Source: SVTX01 sp045638125
GTDB taxonomy: Bacteria > Bacillota > Clostridia > Oscillospirales > CAG-272
Length of the DNA: 25,207 bases
Direction: 5' to 3'
Assembly (NCBI GenBank): GCA_045638125.1
Contig: JAZUAS010000050.1
Coordinates: 1 to 25,207, forward strand
Numbering within the stretch: position 1 is the stretch's first letter; each line of letters opens with the position of its first letter. Shown piece by piece: positions 7,693 to 14,743 of the stretch. Made by a program: the position numbers and the translations under genes. The notes beneath the pieces are model-generated. The model was not told the DNA's origin and ran no database searches. It saw only the letters and a program-made list of their open reading frames with translations.

Positions 7693-7725
7693 TGTGTTTT
7701 TCCTCCTTAAAGGTGATATAAATTA

Positions 7726-7803
7726 ATTATATATCAAAAAAACACCAAAAACCTTAAATTATTTGACTATTTGTTAAAAATTTCTTGACTTTTTTGATAT
7801 ATA
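7726..7803. promoter_or_regulatory. Divergent control region between uxaB and the AraC regulator, with an inverted 14-bp motif
   Basis: The motif TTTTTTGATATATA occurs on the + strand at 7790-7803 and on the minus strand at 7741-7728, so it faces both genes. In the rightward direction it covers the spacer of the regulator promoter. In the leftward direction it runs into the TATAAT (7731-7726) upstream of uxaB, which has no good -35 box at the right distance. This is the arrangement expected if the regulator activates uxaB and controls itself. That the motif is the operator is my inference. Confidence 0.5.
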
Positions 7804-7813
7804 GTGGTATTAT
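7785..7813 (+). promoter_or_regulatory. Sigma-A promoter of the AraC-family regulator gene
   Basis: TTGACT (7785-7790) and TATTAT (7808-7813), 17-base spacer, giving a leader of about 40 bases to the ATG at 7862. Confidence 0.8.
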
Positions 7814-7861
7814 TAATATAAATGGGAGAATTACCCTGTTTTTATCAAGGAGTTTAACAAA

Positions 7862-8677
7862 ATGAATCTGGGCGGAGAACGCGAATTTTTCTACGGTAAG
7901 GATACGGACATCAAGCGTGTGGGTAAGCACACTATGAGAAAGCACTGTCACGATCACTTCGAAATATATTTCATTACTAAGGGCAATTGCTGTTATTTTA
8001 TTGAGAATAAGGTTTATCATCTTCAGCCGGGCGATATTATACTTATCCCCGAGGGAATAATGCATAACACCGAATATCAGAACACTGTGTATTCAAGAAA
8101 GCTTATAAGCTGCTCGCAGTATTATATTCCCGATAGCGTCAAGCCGAAGTTGCCCTCGCTTTTGCATCTTTACAGAAACCCCGATATCGTGGAGCAGATA
8201 AATGATATCTACGATAAGATCGAGGAGGAGTATGCGAATATGGACGAGATGAGTGAGGATATATTCAAATGCTACATAAATATGATTTTCTTTCTTTTGA
8301 TACGCAATCCCAATCAGTGCGAGCCTGAGGAGGACAAGCATTATATAGAGGATGCCTTGATTTATTTGCAGAATAATTTTGCGTCCAATCTCACTCTTAA
8401 CGATATGTCGGAGAGATATTTCGTAAGCTCCGAGCATTTTTCGCGCGTTTTTAAGAAAAAGGTTGGATTCAATTTCAGCGAATATGTGAACATATTGCGT
8501 TTGCAGAAGGCAGAGTCTATGCTTCGTCAGCAGAATGCTATCACTATAACAGAGGTGGCTCAAAGCTGCGGATTTAACGACAGTAATTATTTCTCGGTGC
8601 AGTTTAAAAAGCTTTACGGCATTTCGCCCAAGCGTTTTCAAAGCAGCAATCGTGCGTTGCCAAAAAATAAAAGCTGA
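7862..8677 (+). CDS. AraC-family transcriptional regulator with cupin sensor domain
   Basis: A 271-aa one-component regulator. Residues 20-75 form an AraC-type cupin sensor (HCHDHFEIYFITKG, LQPGDIILIPEGIMHN), the likely sugar-acid binding pocket. Residues 160-262 hold the two helix-turn-helix motifs: LNDMSERYFVSSEHFSRVFKKKVG and ITEVAQSCGFNDSNYFSVQFKKLYGISPKRFQ. AAGGAG lies about 10 bases before the ATG. It is divergent from uxaB with 169 bp between the starts, so control of the uxa operon, in response to galacturonate or an intermediate, is the simplest reading. The sequence does not show whether it also acts on the rhamnosidase gene. Confidence 0.9.
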   Translation: MNLGGEREFFYGKDTDIKRVGKHTMRKHCHDHFEIYFITKGNCCYFIENKVYHLQPGDIILIPEGIMHNTEYQNTVYSRKLISCSQYYIPDSVKPKLPSLLHLYRNPDIVEQINDIYDKIEEEYANMDEMSEDIFKCYINMIFFLLIRNPNQCEPEEDKHYIEDALIYLQNNFASNLTLNDMSERYFVSSEHFSRVFKKKVGFNFSEYVNILRLQKAESMLRQQNAITITEVAQSCGFNDSNYFSVQFKKLYGISPKRFQSSNRALPKNKS

Positions 8678-8707
8678 ACTGTCCAGTAAACACTCAATTA
8701 TAAAAAC

Positions 8708-8751
8708 AGAGAGATCCGTCGAAAAAAAATCGAGGGATCTCTTATTTTTAT
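8708..8751. terminator. Bidirectional terminator between the AraC regulator and the nuclease-like gene
   Basis: A 13-bp stem with one mismatch (8710-8722 with 8730-8742) has an A-rich loop. It is followed by a T-rich run rightward and by TTTTTA leftward, serving both convergent genes. It starts about 30 bases after the regulator stop. Confidence 0.8.
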
Positions 8752-9614
8752 TTCAATTTGTATGCCGTGGCTCTGCCGATCTTTCCCGATTCCTCAAAAA
8801 AGCCCCAGAAAGTGAGGGTCTTGACAACAGAATAAGCGTCTCGTCCGCGAATTTTTGTGGTGTGCGAGTAATCTTTCACGCAAAATGGGTCGGGAAGCAA
8901 GTCGGGAACAAAGATGCGGTAGTCCTCCACGCATCTGAAAACGTAAGCTCGGAGCAGGGAAATAGGAATAAGCTCGTATTTTTGGTATCTTGGGCGACGA
9001 CGAGCATCCTTGACGGCGTTTTTCTTATACTGCTCGGCTTCTACCATAAGAAGAACGAGAGAAAAACGAGGATTGTCAATGAAATCTCTGATATAATAGA
9101 GGTCTCCCGCTATGTCGGTAAAATTTCCACTTTGGGGGGACTTTTTTCTTCTTTCGATCTCTCCCGTATCTGCGCTTATGTAGTTTATCCACTTGGTCTC
9201 AGCTATTGGGTGGATAACTACCACATTATATAAGGTGTTTTCAAGTATCCACGCGATCTTTTCATGGAGTGGAGAAAATGCACCCGTTTGAATTTCATAT
9301 ATAGTGTCTCCCTTGAGGACGTCGGCTACGAAACGGCGTTTTTTCTTTTTATTATCTTCTCCGTCGCCGTCTGAGCTTATACAGAGCGCACTTCCGTCAA
9401 TTTTTACCTCGTGGCAGCTCTCGTCTGGGCAAACGAAGCGTTTTATTGCCGCGTGCATCTGTTTTTCTCCGAGAGTTCCAATGCCGTCGTAGTTGCTTTC
9501 ATCGCCGTCAGGGATTTTGCACGCCTCACTCAAAACGTCGATAACTATTTTGCGAAATCGCGATGTGTCGGAGGCGGACAGCTCAAAAATGGAATTGTTG
9601 TCCTCAATTTGCAT
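8748..9614 (-). CDS. Unnamed protein with likely PD-(D/E)xK nuclease-like core and C-terminal winged helix, 288 aa
   Basis: No named family recognised. From M1 at 9614: GEKQMHAAIKRF (E50), then a charged linker, then RRFVADVLKGDTIYEIQTGAF, where D98 and E107-x-Q109 fall where a PD-(D/E)xK nuclease carries D and ExK. The Glu-x-Gln variant is known from CoiA-like members. The following KIAWILENTLYNVVVIHPI looks like the next helix and strand. The C-terminal 35 residues (RGRDAYSVVKTLTFWGFFEESGKIGRATAYKLK) have a winged-helix pattern. A longer frame starts at 9713, but a promoter (9674-9701) lies inside it, so I chose 9614. The 9614 ATG lacks a clean ribosome binding site: AAAGG 14 bases upstream can pair with CCTTT beside the start. 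Function is inference. Confidence 0.7.
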   Translation of the reverse strand: MQIEDNNSIFELSASDTSRFRKIVIDVLSEACKIPDGDESNYDGIGTLGEKQMHAAIKRFVCPDESCHEVKIDGSALCISSDGDGEDNKKKKRRFVADVLKGDTIYEIQTGAFSPLHEKIAWILENTLYNVVVIHPIAETKWINYISADTGEIERRKKSPQSGNFTDIAGDLYYIRDFIDNPRFSLVLLMVEAEQYKKNAVKDARRRPRYQKYELIPISLLRAYVFRCVEDYRIFVPDLLPDPFCVKDYSHTTKIRGRDAYSVVKTLTFWGFFEESGKIGRATAYKLK

Positions 9615-9673
9615 AAAAAGGTGGTCGCCTTTCAAAAATTTTATAAATGAAATCGTTTTTTGCGTATAAACTA

Positions 9674-9701
9674 ATTTTATCACATTTTTGAAATTTGTCA
9701 A
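9674..9701 (-). promoter_or_regulatory. Sigma-A promoter of the nuclease-like gene
   Basis: TTGACA (9696-9701) and TAAAAT (9674-9679) on the minus strand, 16-base spacer. It lies inside the longest possible reading frame and so argues for the start at 9614. Confidence 0.75.
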
Positions 9702-9798
9702 CAGACGTTTCATTTATTGTTACTCATTAAAATTCGGTTTGCGTGAAGAATAATAGTGCGACAGAAAGACTGTTGCAATTCATTAAAGGAAGAGAGAC

Positions 9799-10872
9799 AT
9801 GGGAAATATAAAAAATAAAAAAAGAGGACTTCGGTCATGGGCGTTAGTCCTTTGTGCGGCGATCATGCTCACCGCCTGCGCAGGGCTTTTGTCTGTGGAT
9901 GCTTCCGCCGCAGACACTTCTTACAAAAACATTAGTCTGATCCCCGGCGGAATACCTTTTGGAATAAAGTTCAACACCGAGGGCGTGATGGTCGTAGGCT
10001 TTTGTGATCTTGACGGCATGTCGAAAACGCAAAATCCTGCCTACCTGGCGGGACTGAGGCCTAAGGATATAATTACAAAGGTAAATGGTCGCCCTCTCGA
10101 CGGAGCCTCGGATCTGACCGGTGTTATCGAGAAAAGTGGGGGCCGAGAGATAAGCTTGACCTATACCCGGGGTGGGCAGGAAAAGACGGTAAAGCTTACC
10201 CCGACCTATTCAAAATCCGAGGGAAAATATAAGACGGGAATCTGGGTTAAGGACAGCGGAGCGGGAATCGGTACGGTTACCTATATCGTGCCAAGTACGG
10301 GAGAATTTGGTGGATTGGGACACGGAATATGCGACGGCGATACCGGTGAGCTTATACCTATGGAGAGGGGTGTTGTCACCGACGTTAAGATCAACTCGGT
10401 AAAGAAGGGAATTGTCGGCACACCCGGTGAAATAAAGGGATATTTCGGCACAGACAAACGCGGAAGTCTTACGAGCAACACCGAATGCGGAGTGTTCGGA
10501 GCATTTTCAAAAATACCAGAGGGATTGGGCAGGGCTATGCCGATCTGCGCCAAGGATAAAGTGAAATGCGGCGAGGCGGAGATAATGTGCACTCTTGACG
10601 AGAGCGGCAGACAAAGCTACAAAATAGAAATATCGTCGATCAACCGAGGAGCAGAGGGCTCAAAATGCTTTATCGTCAAGGTGACGGACCCTGCGCTCAT
10701 CGAAAAAACGGGCGGCATAGTGCAGGGTATGAGTGGATCTGTAATCTGTCAAAACGGTAAAATCGTCGGTGCGGTCACCCACGTGCTCATAAATGATCCG
10801 ACAACGGGATATGGAATCTTTATCGAAAATATGCTGAACGCCGCAAATATTCCCATGGCGAAGGCATCTTAA
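9799..10872 (+). CDS. spoIVB: SpoIV B-type sporulation serine peptidase (family S55) with PDZ domain
   Basis: In B. subtilis SpoIVB is secreted from the forespore into the space between the two spore membranes and cleaves SpoIVFA, which releases pro-sigma-K processing. Here 357 aa: a hydrophobic N-terminus (13-38), a PDZ domain (about 62-135, NPAYLAGLRPKDIITKVNGRPL) and the S55 domain. The triad can be placed as H175 (GLGHGI), D297 and S312 (GMSGS); the 15-residue D-to-S spacing equals that of B. subtilis D363/S378. LTAC at 24-27 also fits a lipobox, so it may be a lipoprotein, although ASA-A at 35-38 would suit signal peptidase I. AAGGAAG precedes the ATG. No sigma-F or sigma-G promoter was clear. 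Its 3' end is duplicated at 12514-12657. Confidence 0.93.
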   Translation: MGNIKNKKRGLRSWALVLCAAIMLTACAGLLSVDASAADTSYKNISLIPGGIPFGIKFNTEGVMVVGFCDLDGMSKTQNPAYLAGLRPKDIITKVNGRPLDGASDLTGVIEKSGGREISLTYTRGGQEKTVKLTPTYSKSEGKYKTGIWVKDSGAGIGTVTYIVPSTGEFGGLGHGICDGDTGELIPMERGVVTDVKINSVKKGIVGTPGEIKGYFGTDKRGSLTSNTECGVFGAFSKIPEGLGRAMPICAKDKVKCGEAEIMCTLDESGRQSYKIEISSINRGAEGSKCFIVKVTDPALIEKTGGIVQGMSGSVICQNGKIVGAVTHVLINDPTTGYGIFIENMLNAANIPMAKAS

Positions 10873-10892
10873 CGGCAAAATTGAATAAAAAT

Positions 10893-10980
10893 GTTGTCCT
10901 TATTGTAACACGCTCCTATCAGGTGTTATAATAAGGACAACAACTGTTTTTGGGGAAAGATGTTGTCCTTATTATAACAC
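10893..10980. repeat. Inverted and direct copies of a 19-20-bp repeat after spoIVB
   Basis: GTTGTCCTTATTRTAACAC occurs at 10893-10911 (+), 10923-10941 (inverted) and 10962-10980 (+). The first two form a 19-bp hairpin with an 11-base loop and one G-T pair, which may also end spoIVB transcription. A diverged fourth copy lies at 12490-12511, immediately before the displaced spoIVB 3' end. Confidence 0.8.
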
Positions 10981-11031
10981 ACTACCCTTTATTGAATAAT
11001 TCCATCATATTAAATATTTTTATCTTCGATA

Positions 11032-11060
11032 TTGACTTTATAAAAGTATTATGCTATAAT
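11032..11060 (+). promoter_or_regulatory. Sigma-A promoter of the lipoprotein gene
   Basis: TTGACT (11032-11037) and TATAAT (11055-11060), 17-base spacer, about 28 bases before the ribosome binding site of the gene at 11096. Confidence 0.88.
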
Positions 11061-11095
11061 AATTATGCAAAACAAGATTATTGGAGGGGCAAAAA

Positions 11096-12403
11096 ATGAA
11101 AAAAACAATCACTTGGCTGTTAATAGCGTCTTTTCTTCTGACATTTCTGTCTGCTTGCAACACCCAACAGTCAGAAGAAAGCAAAGACGATACAACATCC
11201 ACTACCGAACAAACGGAAAATAATCCTTCCAATGATATTTCAAACGAAGAAAAATACAAGCCCGTATTGAATATATACAAGGACGTTATTATAAATTTGG
11301 ACGAGAAGATGAATTCCAAGGATAGTCCTTATCCCGAGGGAACAAAAGAATACGAATGGGAGTCTGCCATTATAGGTGCTGTTGCAAGATTCCATCTTTC
11401 GACAAATGTTCCCGGTTACGCGTTCTGTGATTTGAACAAAAACGGAAATGATGAAATGCTCCTGCTTCTTGATGACTACACCGTTTTAGCTATCTTTTCC
11501 TTTGCTGATGGTAAACCGATCCTGCTCGACAATTATTGGAATCGAAAGAAGTGTACCATAGACGGGGACGGAACAGTACAAGTATACGGTAGCGGCGGCG
11601 CAGATACTTCTTCTTTCTCGATATTTAAAATATCCGATAACGATAAGGAGCTTGTGCCATTAGAAGAATATGGGACGGACGGTCATGATCCCGAAACACT
11701 TCATCCCCACTATTACAAAATTTCAAACGGCACTAAAATATCAATTACCGTTCTTGAATATGCTGCCGCATTAAGCCAAGGCGTATATTCCTCTGTCGAG
11801 GAATTGGCAAAGCACACAAAAGAAAATGCGGATTTTGAATTTATTTCGATCGAACTTGAGATCAGTTACAAGAGAATTTTTGAAAAAATACTGAACTATG
11901 AGGCAAAAATAAGTTCCGAAAACAAATATCTTTGGGAGTTCCTTCAATATTTCGGAAGCAGCTCTATAGGAGACCCTAACATTATTGAAATATGCTATCT
12001 GGATATGGACCGCGATGGAATTGCAGAATTGCTTTTGAGAAGCAATCTCAACGACTATCTCATGCTCAGATATCAAAATGGCGCAGTCTATTTATACGAA
12101 TTGCCTTATAAATCAATAGATCGTGTCTATGAGGACGGAAGCTATGATTGGCACTCGCCGACTTATTTAGAGGACAATTCGATTTCTTATGGTGTTTCAA
12201 GAGTCTGTTTTAACGGAAGCGAGCAAAAGTTCAAGTCGATTTATACGATTTACGACGGAGTAAACGAAAGCTATTTTACGATCAACGGAAAATTTGCTTC
12301 GAAGAGCGAATTGGACTCCCTTGTTGAGAGCAGAAAGAACATCAAAGAGGTCACTTGGACAACCTACACGCTTGATCCGTACAAAATTCCAGCCAAAGGA
12401 TAA
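11096..12403 (+). CDS. Lipoprotein with two related modules carrying EF-hand-like loops, 435 aa
   Basis: I do not recognise a named family. MKK followed by a hydrophobic core and lipobox LSAC (C21) marks an exported lipoprotein. A Ser/Thr/Glu-rich linker follows to about residue 50. Two modules then share a plan: a helical YKD/YKR segment, an acidic loop, and hydrophobic strands. The loops are DLNKNGNDE (112-120) and DMDRDGIAE (303-311), which look like calcium-binding EF-hand or VCBS-type loops; binding is inference. An in-frame ATG 15 bases earlier is rejected because GGAGGGG sits just before the ATG at 11096. The gene has its own promoter and terminator and lies between spoIVB and the displaced spoIVB tail, so it is probably cargo of an insertion. 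Confidence 0.85.
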   Translation: MKKTITWLLIASFLLTFLSACNTQQSEESKDDTTSTTEQTENNPSNDISNEEKYKPVLNIYKDVIINLDEKMNSKDSPYPEGTKEYEWESAIIGAVARFHLSTNVPGYAFCDLNKNGNDEMLLLLDDYTVLAIFSFADGKPILLDNYWNRKKCTIDGDGTVQVYGSGGADTSSFSIFKISDNDKELVPLEEYGTDGHDPETLHPHYYKISNGTKISITVLEYAAALSQGVYSSVEELAKHTKENADFEFISIELEISYKRIFEKILNYEAKISSENKYLWEFLQYFGSSSIGDPNIIEICYLDMDRDGIAELLLRSNLNDYLMLRYQNGAVYLYELPYKSIDRVYEDGSYDWHSPTYLEDNSISYGVSRVCFNGSEQKFKSIYTIYDGVNESYFTINGKFASKSELDSLVESRKNIKEVTWTTYTLDPYKIPAKG

Positions 12404-12431
12404 TATTAAAAATCAACTTGAATAACATTAC

Positions 12432-12469
12432 CGCCGAGAGAAACCGTTTGGTTGCTCTCGGCGTTTTTT
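12432..12469 (+). terminator. Terminator of the lipoprotein gene
   Basis: A perfect 9-bp stem CGCCGAGAG/CTCTCGGCG (12432-12440 with 12455-12463) is followed by six T, about 30 bases after the stop codon. Confidence 0.92.
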
Positions 12470-12513
12470 GTGAATTTTTCGTTAAAAAGTGTTGTCCTTT
12501 ATTGACCACACTC

Positions 12514-12657
12514 CTGAGCGGATCTGTAATTTGTCAGAACGGCAAGATAGTCGGCGCGGTCACACACGTTATGATAAACGACCCTACGGTGGGATACGGA
12601 ATATTTATCGAGAATATGCTATCAGCGGCGCAGGCACCAATGGAAAAGGCGGCGTGA
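12514..12657 (+). pseudogene. Displaced 3' end of a second spoIVB copy
   Basis: Translation from about 12514 gives SGSVICQNGKIVGAVTHV followed by INDPT, GYGIFIENML and a stop. Over 46 residues, 39 match the C-terminus of the intact SpoIVB (residues 312-357), while many third codon positions differ. There is no start codon, ribosome binding site or upstream domain, so it is not a gene on its own. Upstream it joins abruptly to a copy of the repeat seen after spoIVB. Downstream it carries a strong terminator that the intact gene lacks. The high protein match with synonymous divergence means it came from a functional homologue and is not a recent exact duplication. Confidence 0.88.
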
Positions 12658-12665
12658 GGCAGAGA

Positions 12666-12700
12666 AAAGGCAATATCACAAAACTCGTGATATTGCCTTT
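12666..12700. terminator. Strong terminator after the spoIVB remnant, shared with the transporter gene
   Basis: A perfect 14-bp stem AAAGGCAATATCAC/GTGATATTGCCTTT (12666-12679 with 12687-12700) has a 7-base loop and is followed by AAATTTTATT on the + strand and TTTTCTC on the other. It lies between the + strand remnant and the leftward transporter gene, and was probably the original spoIVB terminator. Confidence 0.85.
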
Positions 12701-12716
12701 AAATTTTATTCAATGA

Positions 12717-14402
12717 TTAGTCCTTCTGCTTTTTCTTTGTTACAAGCTTGATTACAAACAGTGTTCCAACCGTAATCGCCGCTCCTACGGGCAAGCATAT
12801 CCACGCATTGGGAACAAATCCTGCAAAAATAAACATTACGAACGAGATAGCCGCCACGGTGATAGCGTACGGGAGCTGGGTTGAGACGTGGTCAACATGG
12901 TTACACTGAGCACCTGCCGATGCCATAATGGTCGTATCGGAGATGGGGGAGCAGTGGTCGCCGCAAACCGCACCTGCAAGGCACGCCGAGATTCCAACGA
13001 ACTGCAAGGGGTCGCCTGCGCCGAATACGCCGAGAACGATAGGAATAAGGATTCCAAACGTACCCCAGCTTGTTCCGGTTGCAAAGGAAATAAAGCATGC
13101 AACAAGGAAGATAACCGCAGGGAGGAAAGCGGTAAGTGCGCCTGCATTCTGCATAATGCTTTCAACAAAGGAGTCACTTCCGAGAAGTCCTGTCACGTTC
13201 TTGAGTGCATTTGCAAAGGTAAGGATAAGGATTGCGGGAACCATTGCGATAAATCCTTGAGGAAGAGTTTCCATAGCCTCACTGAAGTTGAGGTGACGGC
13301 GAAGAATCATGTAAGCGATGATCACAACAAGAGAGATAAGACCGCCCCAAGGAAGACCGACGGTTGCGTCTGTGTTACCAAATGCACCAACAAAGTCAAG
13401 ATAGTATTCGCCACCTGCGGTGAAGAAGCCGCCAACGTACATAAGAGCGAGAACAGAAACAACAATAAGGATAATTATGGGAAGAAGGATATCAAGCACG
13501 GTTGCGCGCTCGTTAATTGTTTCGTCAACCTCGTTTCTACCCTCTCTGCCCAGCTTGCCGTTTTGAGCCTTTATCTCAAATTCAGCCATCTTGCCGTAGT
13601 CAAAGCCCATGATCGCAATAGTGATAATGAACACGAGAGTAAGCAGAGAATAGAAGTTAAAGGGAATTGCATTGATGAAAAGCTCAAGTCCGGTCATACC
13701 GCCTGCATTCTCGGGGGTAACGTTGCTGGATACAGCCGCCGCCCAGGAGGAGATGGGAGCTATCATGCAAACGGGAGCCGCGGTTGCGTCAATAATGTAT
13801 GCAAGCTTTGCTCTGGAGATCTTTTTGGAGTCGGTGATAGGAGCCATTACCGAGCCAACGGTGAGGCAGTTGAAATAGTCGTCGATGAAAATAAGTACTC
13901 CGAGCGCAAATGTTGCCAGAATTGCACCAAGCTTTGTCTTAATGTTTTTTTCAGCCCAACGGCCAAACGCGCGAGCCGCGCCTGCCTTGTTGATAAGAGC
14001 GACGATGATTCCAAGCTCAATAAGGAAAATGAAGATTCCCGCGTTGCCGGCAACGGCGGAAATAAGTCCGTCTCCTATGAGAGTGTCCATTGTTCCCGTG
14101 AACGAGAAGTCGGTGTAGAGAAGTGCGCCCGTGAGGATTCCTGCGAAGAGCGAGCTATACACCTCTTTAGTGATAAGAGCAAGTCCGATTGCTACTACCG
14201 CTGGGAAGAGTGACCACGCGGTTCCGTACAGATTGCTTACGGGATAAGTGATGGGATTACATTCCTCGCAGTCGATGATCTCGCAGCCGATCTCTTGTGT
14301 AGGCTCGTCGGTGGGAATACTTCCGCTGATAGCGGCAAACACCAGAAGCCCTACGATGACCACTGCAACCACCGCAAGAATGATTTTTCTTGTGAGTGAC
14401 AT
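12717..14402 (-). CDS. NhaC-family transporter, probable lysine transporter (LysW type)
   Basis: A 561-aa polytopic membrane protein with about 11-13 helices of the NhaC/ion-transporter superfamily. Conserved motifs: FIDDYFNCLTVG (172-183), PVCMIAPISSWAA, GTSWGTFGI (443-451) and GDHCSPISDTTIMASAGAQCNHVDHVSTQLPYA (481-513). The family includes Na+/H+ antiporters and amino-acid exchangers. The lysine riboswitch in its leader identifies lysine as the likely substrate, as described for LysW in other Firmicutes; this comes from regulation, not from residues. A Cys/Glu-rich segment (EIGCEIIDCEECNP, 37-50) lies after the first helix, probably outside the membrane. The start at 14402 has AAAGGA 8 bases upstream; a longer frame from 14459 would run through the riboswitch terminator and is rejected. 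Confidence 0.9.
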   Translation of the reverse strand: MSLTRKIILAVVAVVIVGLLVFAAISGSIPTDEPTQEIGCEIIDCEECNPITYPVSNLYGTAWSLFPAVVAIGLALITKEVYSSLFAGILTGALLYTDFSFTGTMDTLIGDGLISAVAGNAGIFIFLIELGIIVALINKAGAARAFGRWAEKNIKTKLGAILATFALGVLIFIDDYFNCLTVGSVMAPITDSKKISRAKLAYIIDATAAPVCMIAPISSWAAAVSSNVTPENAGGMTGLELFINAIPFNFYSLLTLVFIITIAIMGFDYGKMAEFEIKAQNGKLGREGRNEVDETINERATVLDILLPIIILIVVSVLALMYVGGFFTAGGEYYLDFVGAFGNTDATVGLPWGGLISLVVIIAYMILRRHLNFSEAMETLPQGFIAMVPAILILTFANALKNVTGLLGSDSFVESIMQNAGALTAFLPAVIFLVACFISFATGTSWGTFGILIPIVLGVFGAGDPLQFVGISACLAGAVCGDHCSPISDTTIMASAGAQCNHVDHVSTQLPYAITVAAISFVMFIFAGFVPNAWICLPVGAAITVGTLFVIKLVTKKKQKD

Positions 14403-14427
14403 AGTAAAAGTCCTTTCTTTTTTACAA

Positions 14428-14457
14428 CAAAAAATAAAGCGCAGCAGAAAGCCGCGC
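14428..14457 (-). terminator. Riboswitch-controlled terminator in the transporter leader
   Basis: Stem GCGCGGC/GCTGCGC (14451-14457 with 14439-14445, one G-T pair) has a TTTCT loop and then TTTATTTTTTG. It sits between the lysine aptamer and the ribosome binding site. Repeated GCATTTTT sequence just upstream could form the competing antiterminator with the aptamer's 3' strand. Confidence 0.85.
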
Positions 14458-14477
14458 AAAAATGCAAAAATGCAGAT

Positions 14478-14632
14478 TTGATAGCTCTCCGCGTGTGCGA
14501 CAGTGCATACGGTATTTCCGCATACCCCAGCGCCGACCTTGGGGGAGTCTGCGCTTCGGCGATCTGTCCTTTCCTGCGAGCTTTTCCCAAGCCGTTACCG
14601 CATTACTTTTACGAGATCGCGCCTCTATCTTT
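14478..14632 (-). promoter_or_regulatory. Lysine riboswitch (L box) aptamer
   Basis: The minus-strand RNA has the conserved parts of the lysine riboswitch in the right order: AGATAGAGGCGCG at the 5' side, AGTA, GGAAAGGAC, GCCGAAGC (14560-14553), GCTGGG, ACTGTC (14504-14499) and GGAGAGCTATC at the 3' side. GATAG (14629-14625) pairs with CTATC (14484-14480) to close P1. It is about 155 nt, slightly compact compared with Bacillus lysC. Lysine binding should favour the terminator at 14428-14457 and switch the transporter off. It fills most of the 341-nt gap between the transporter and the coiled-coil gene. Confidence 0.93.
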
Positions 14633-14657
14633 TTGATGTGTTTTATTATTTAATGAA

Positions 14658-14686
14658 ATAATATCATTTATCGATGGATTTGTCAA
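14658..14686 (-). promoter_or_regulatory. Sigma-A promoter of the riboswitch-transporter unit
   Basis: TTGACA (14681-14686) and TATTAT (14658-14663) on the minus strand, 17-base spacer, starting transcription about 20 bases before the aptamer. Confidence 0.9.
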
Positions 14687-14695
14687 GGCTTTTTT

Positions 14696-14736
14696 GAAAA
14701 AAACGAAAAGTGAGGGGATTTTTCGCTCACCTTTCG
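14696..14736 (-). terminator. Terminator of the coiled-coil protein gene
   Basis: Stem CGAAAGGTGAG/CTCACTTTTCG (14726-14736 with 14704-14714, one G-T pair) is followed leftward by seven or more T. It begins 7 bases after the stop codon. Confidence 0.85.
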
Positions 14737-14743
14737 CTATTCT

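Noticed and set aside
6904..7710. 268-aa frame antisense to uxaB
   Set aside because: uxaB is unmistakable on the other strand; this is codon-bias shadow.
9714..9798. Sigma-F/sigma-G promoter for spoIVB
   Set aside because: No pair of boxes with the right spacing could be placed with confidence.
12418..12657. 79-aa frame ending in the spoIVB tail
   Set aside because: Its first part runs through the lipoprotein terminator and a repeat and has no ribosome binding site; only the tail is spoIVB-derived.
12888..14213. 441-aa frame antisense to the transporter
   Set aside because: Cys/Lys/Asn-rich nonsense composition, mirror of a clear NhaC-family protein; no start signals.
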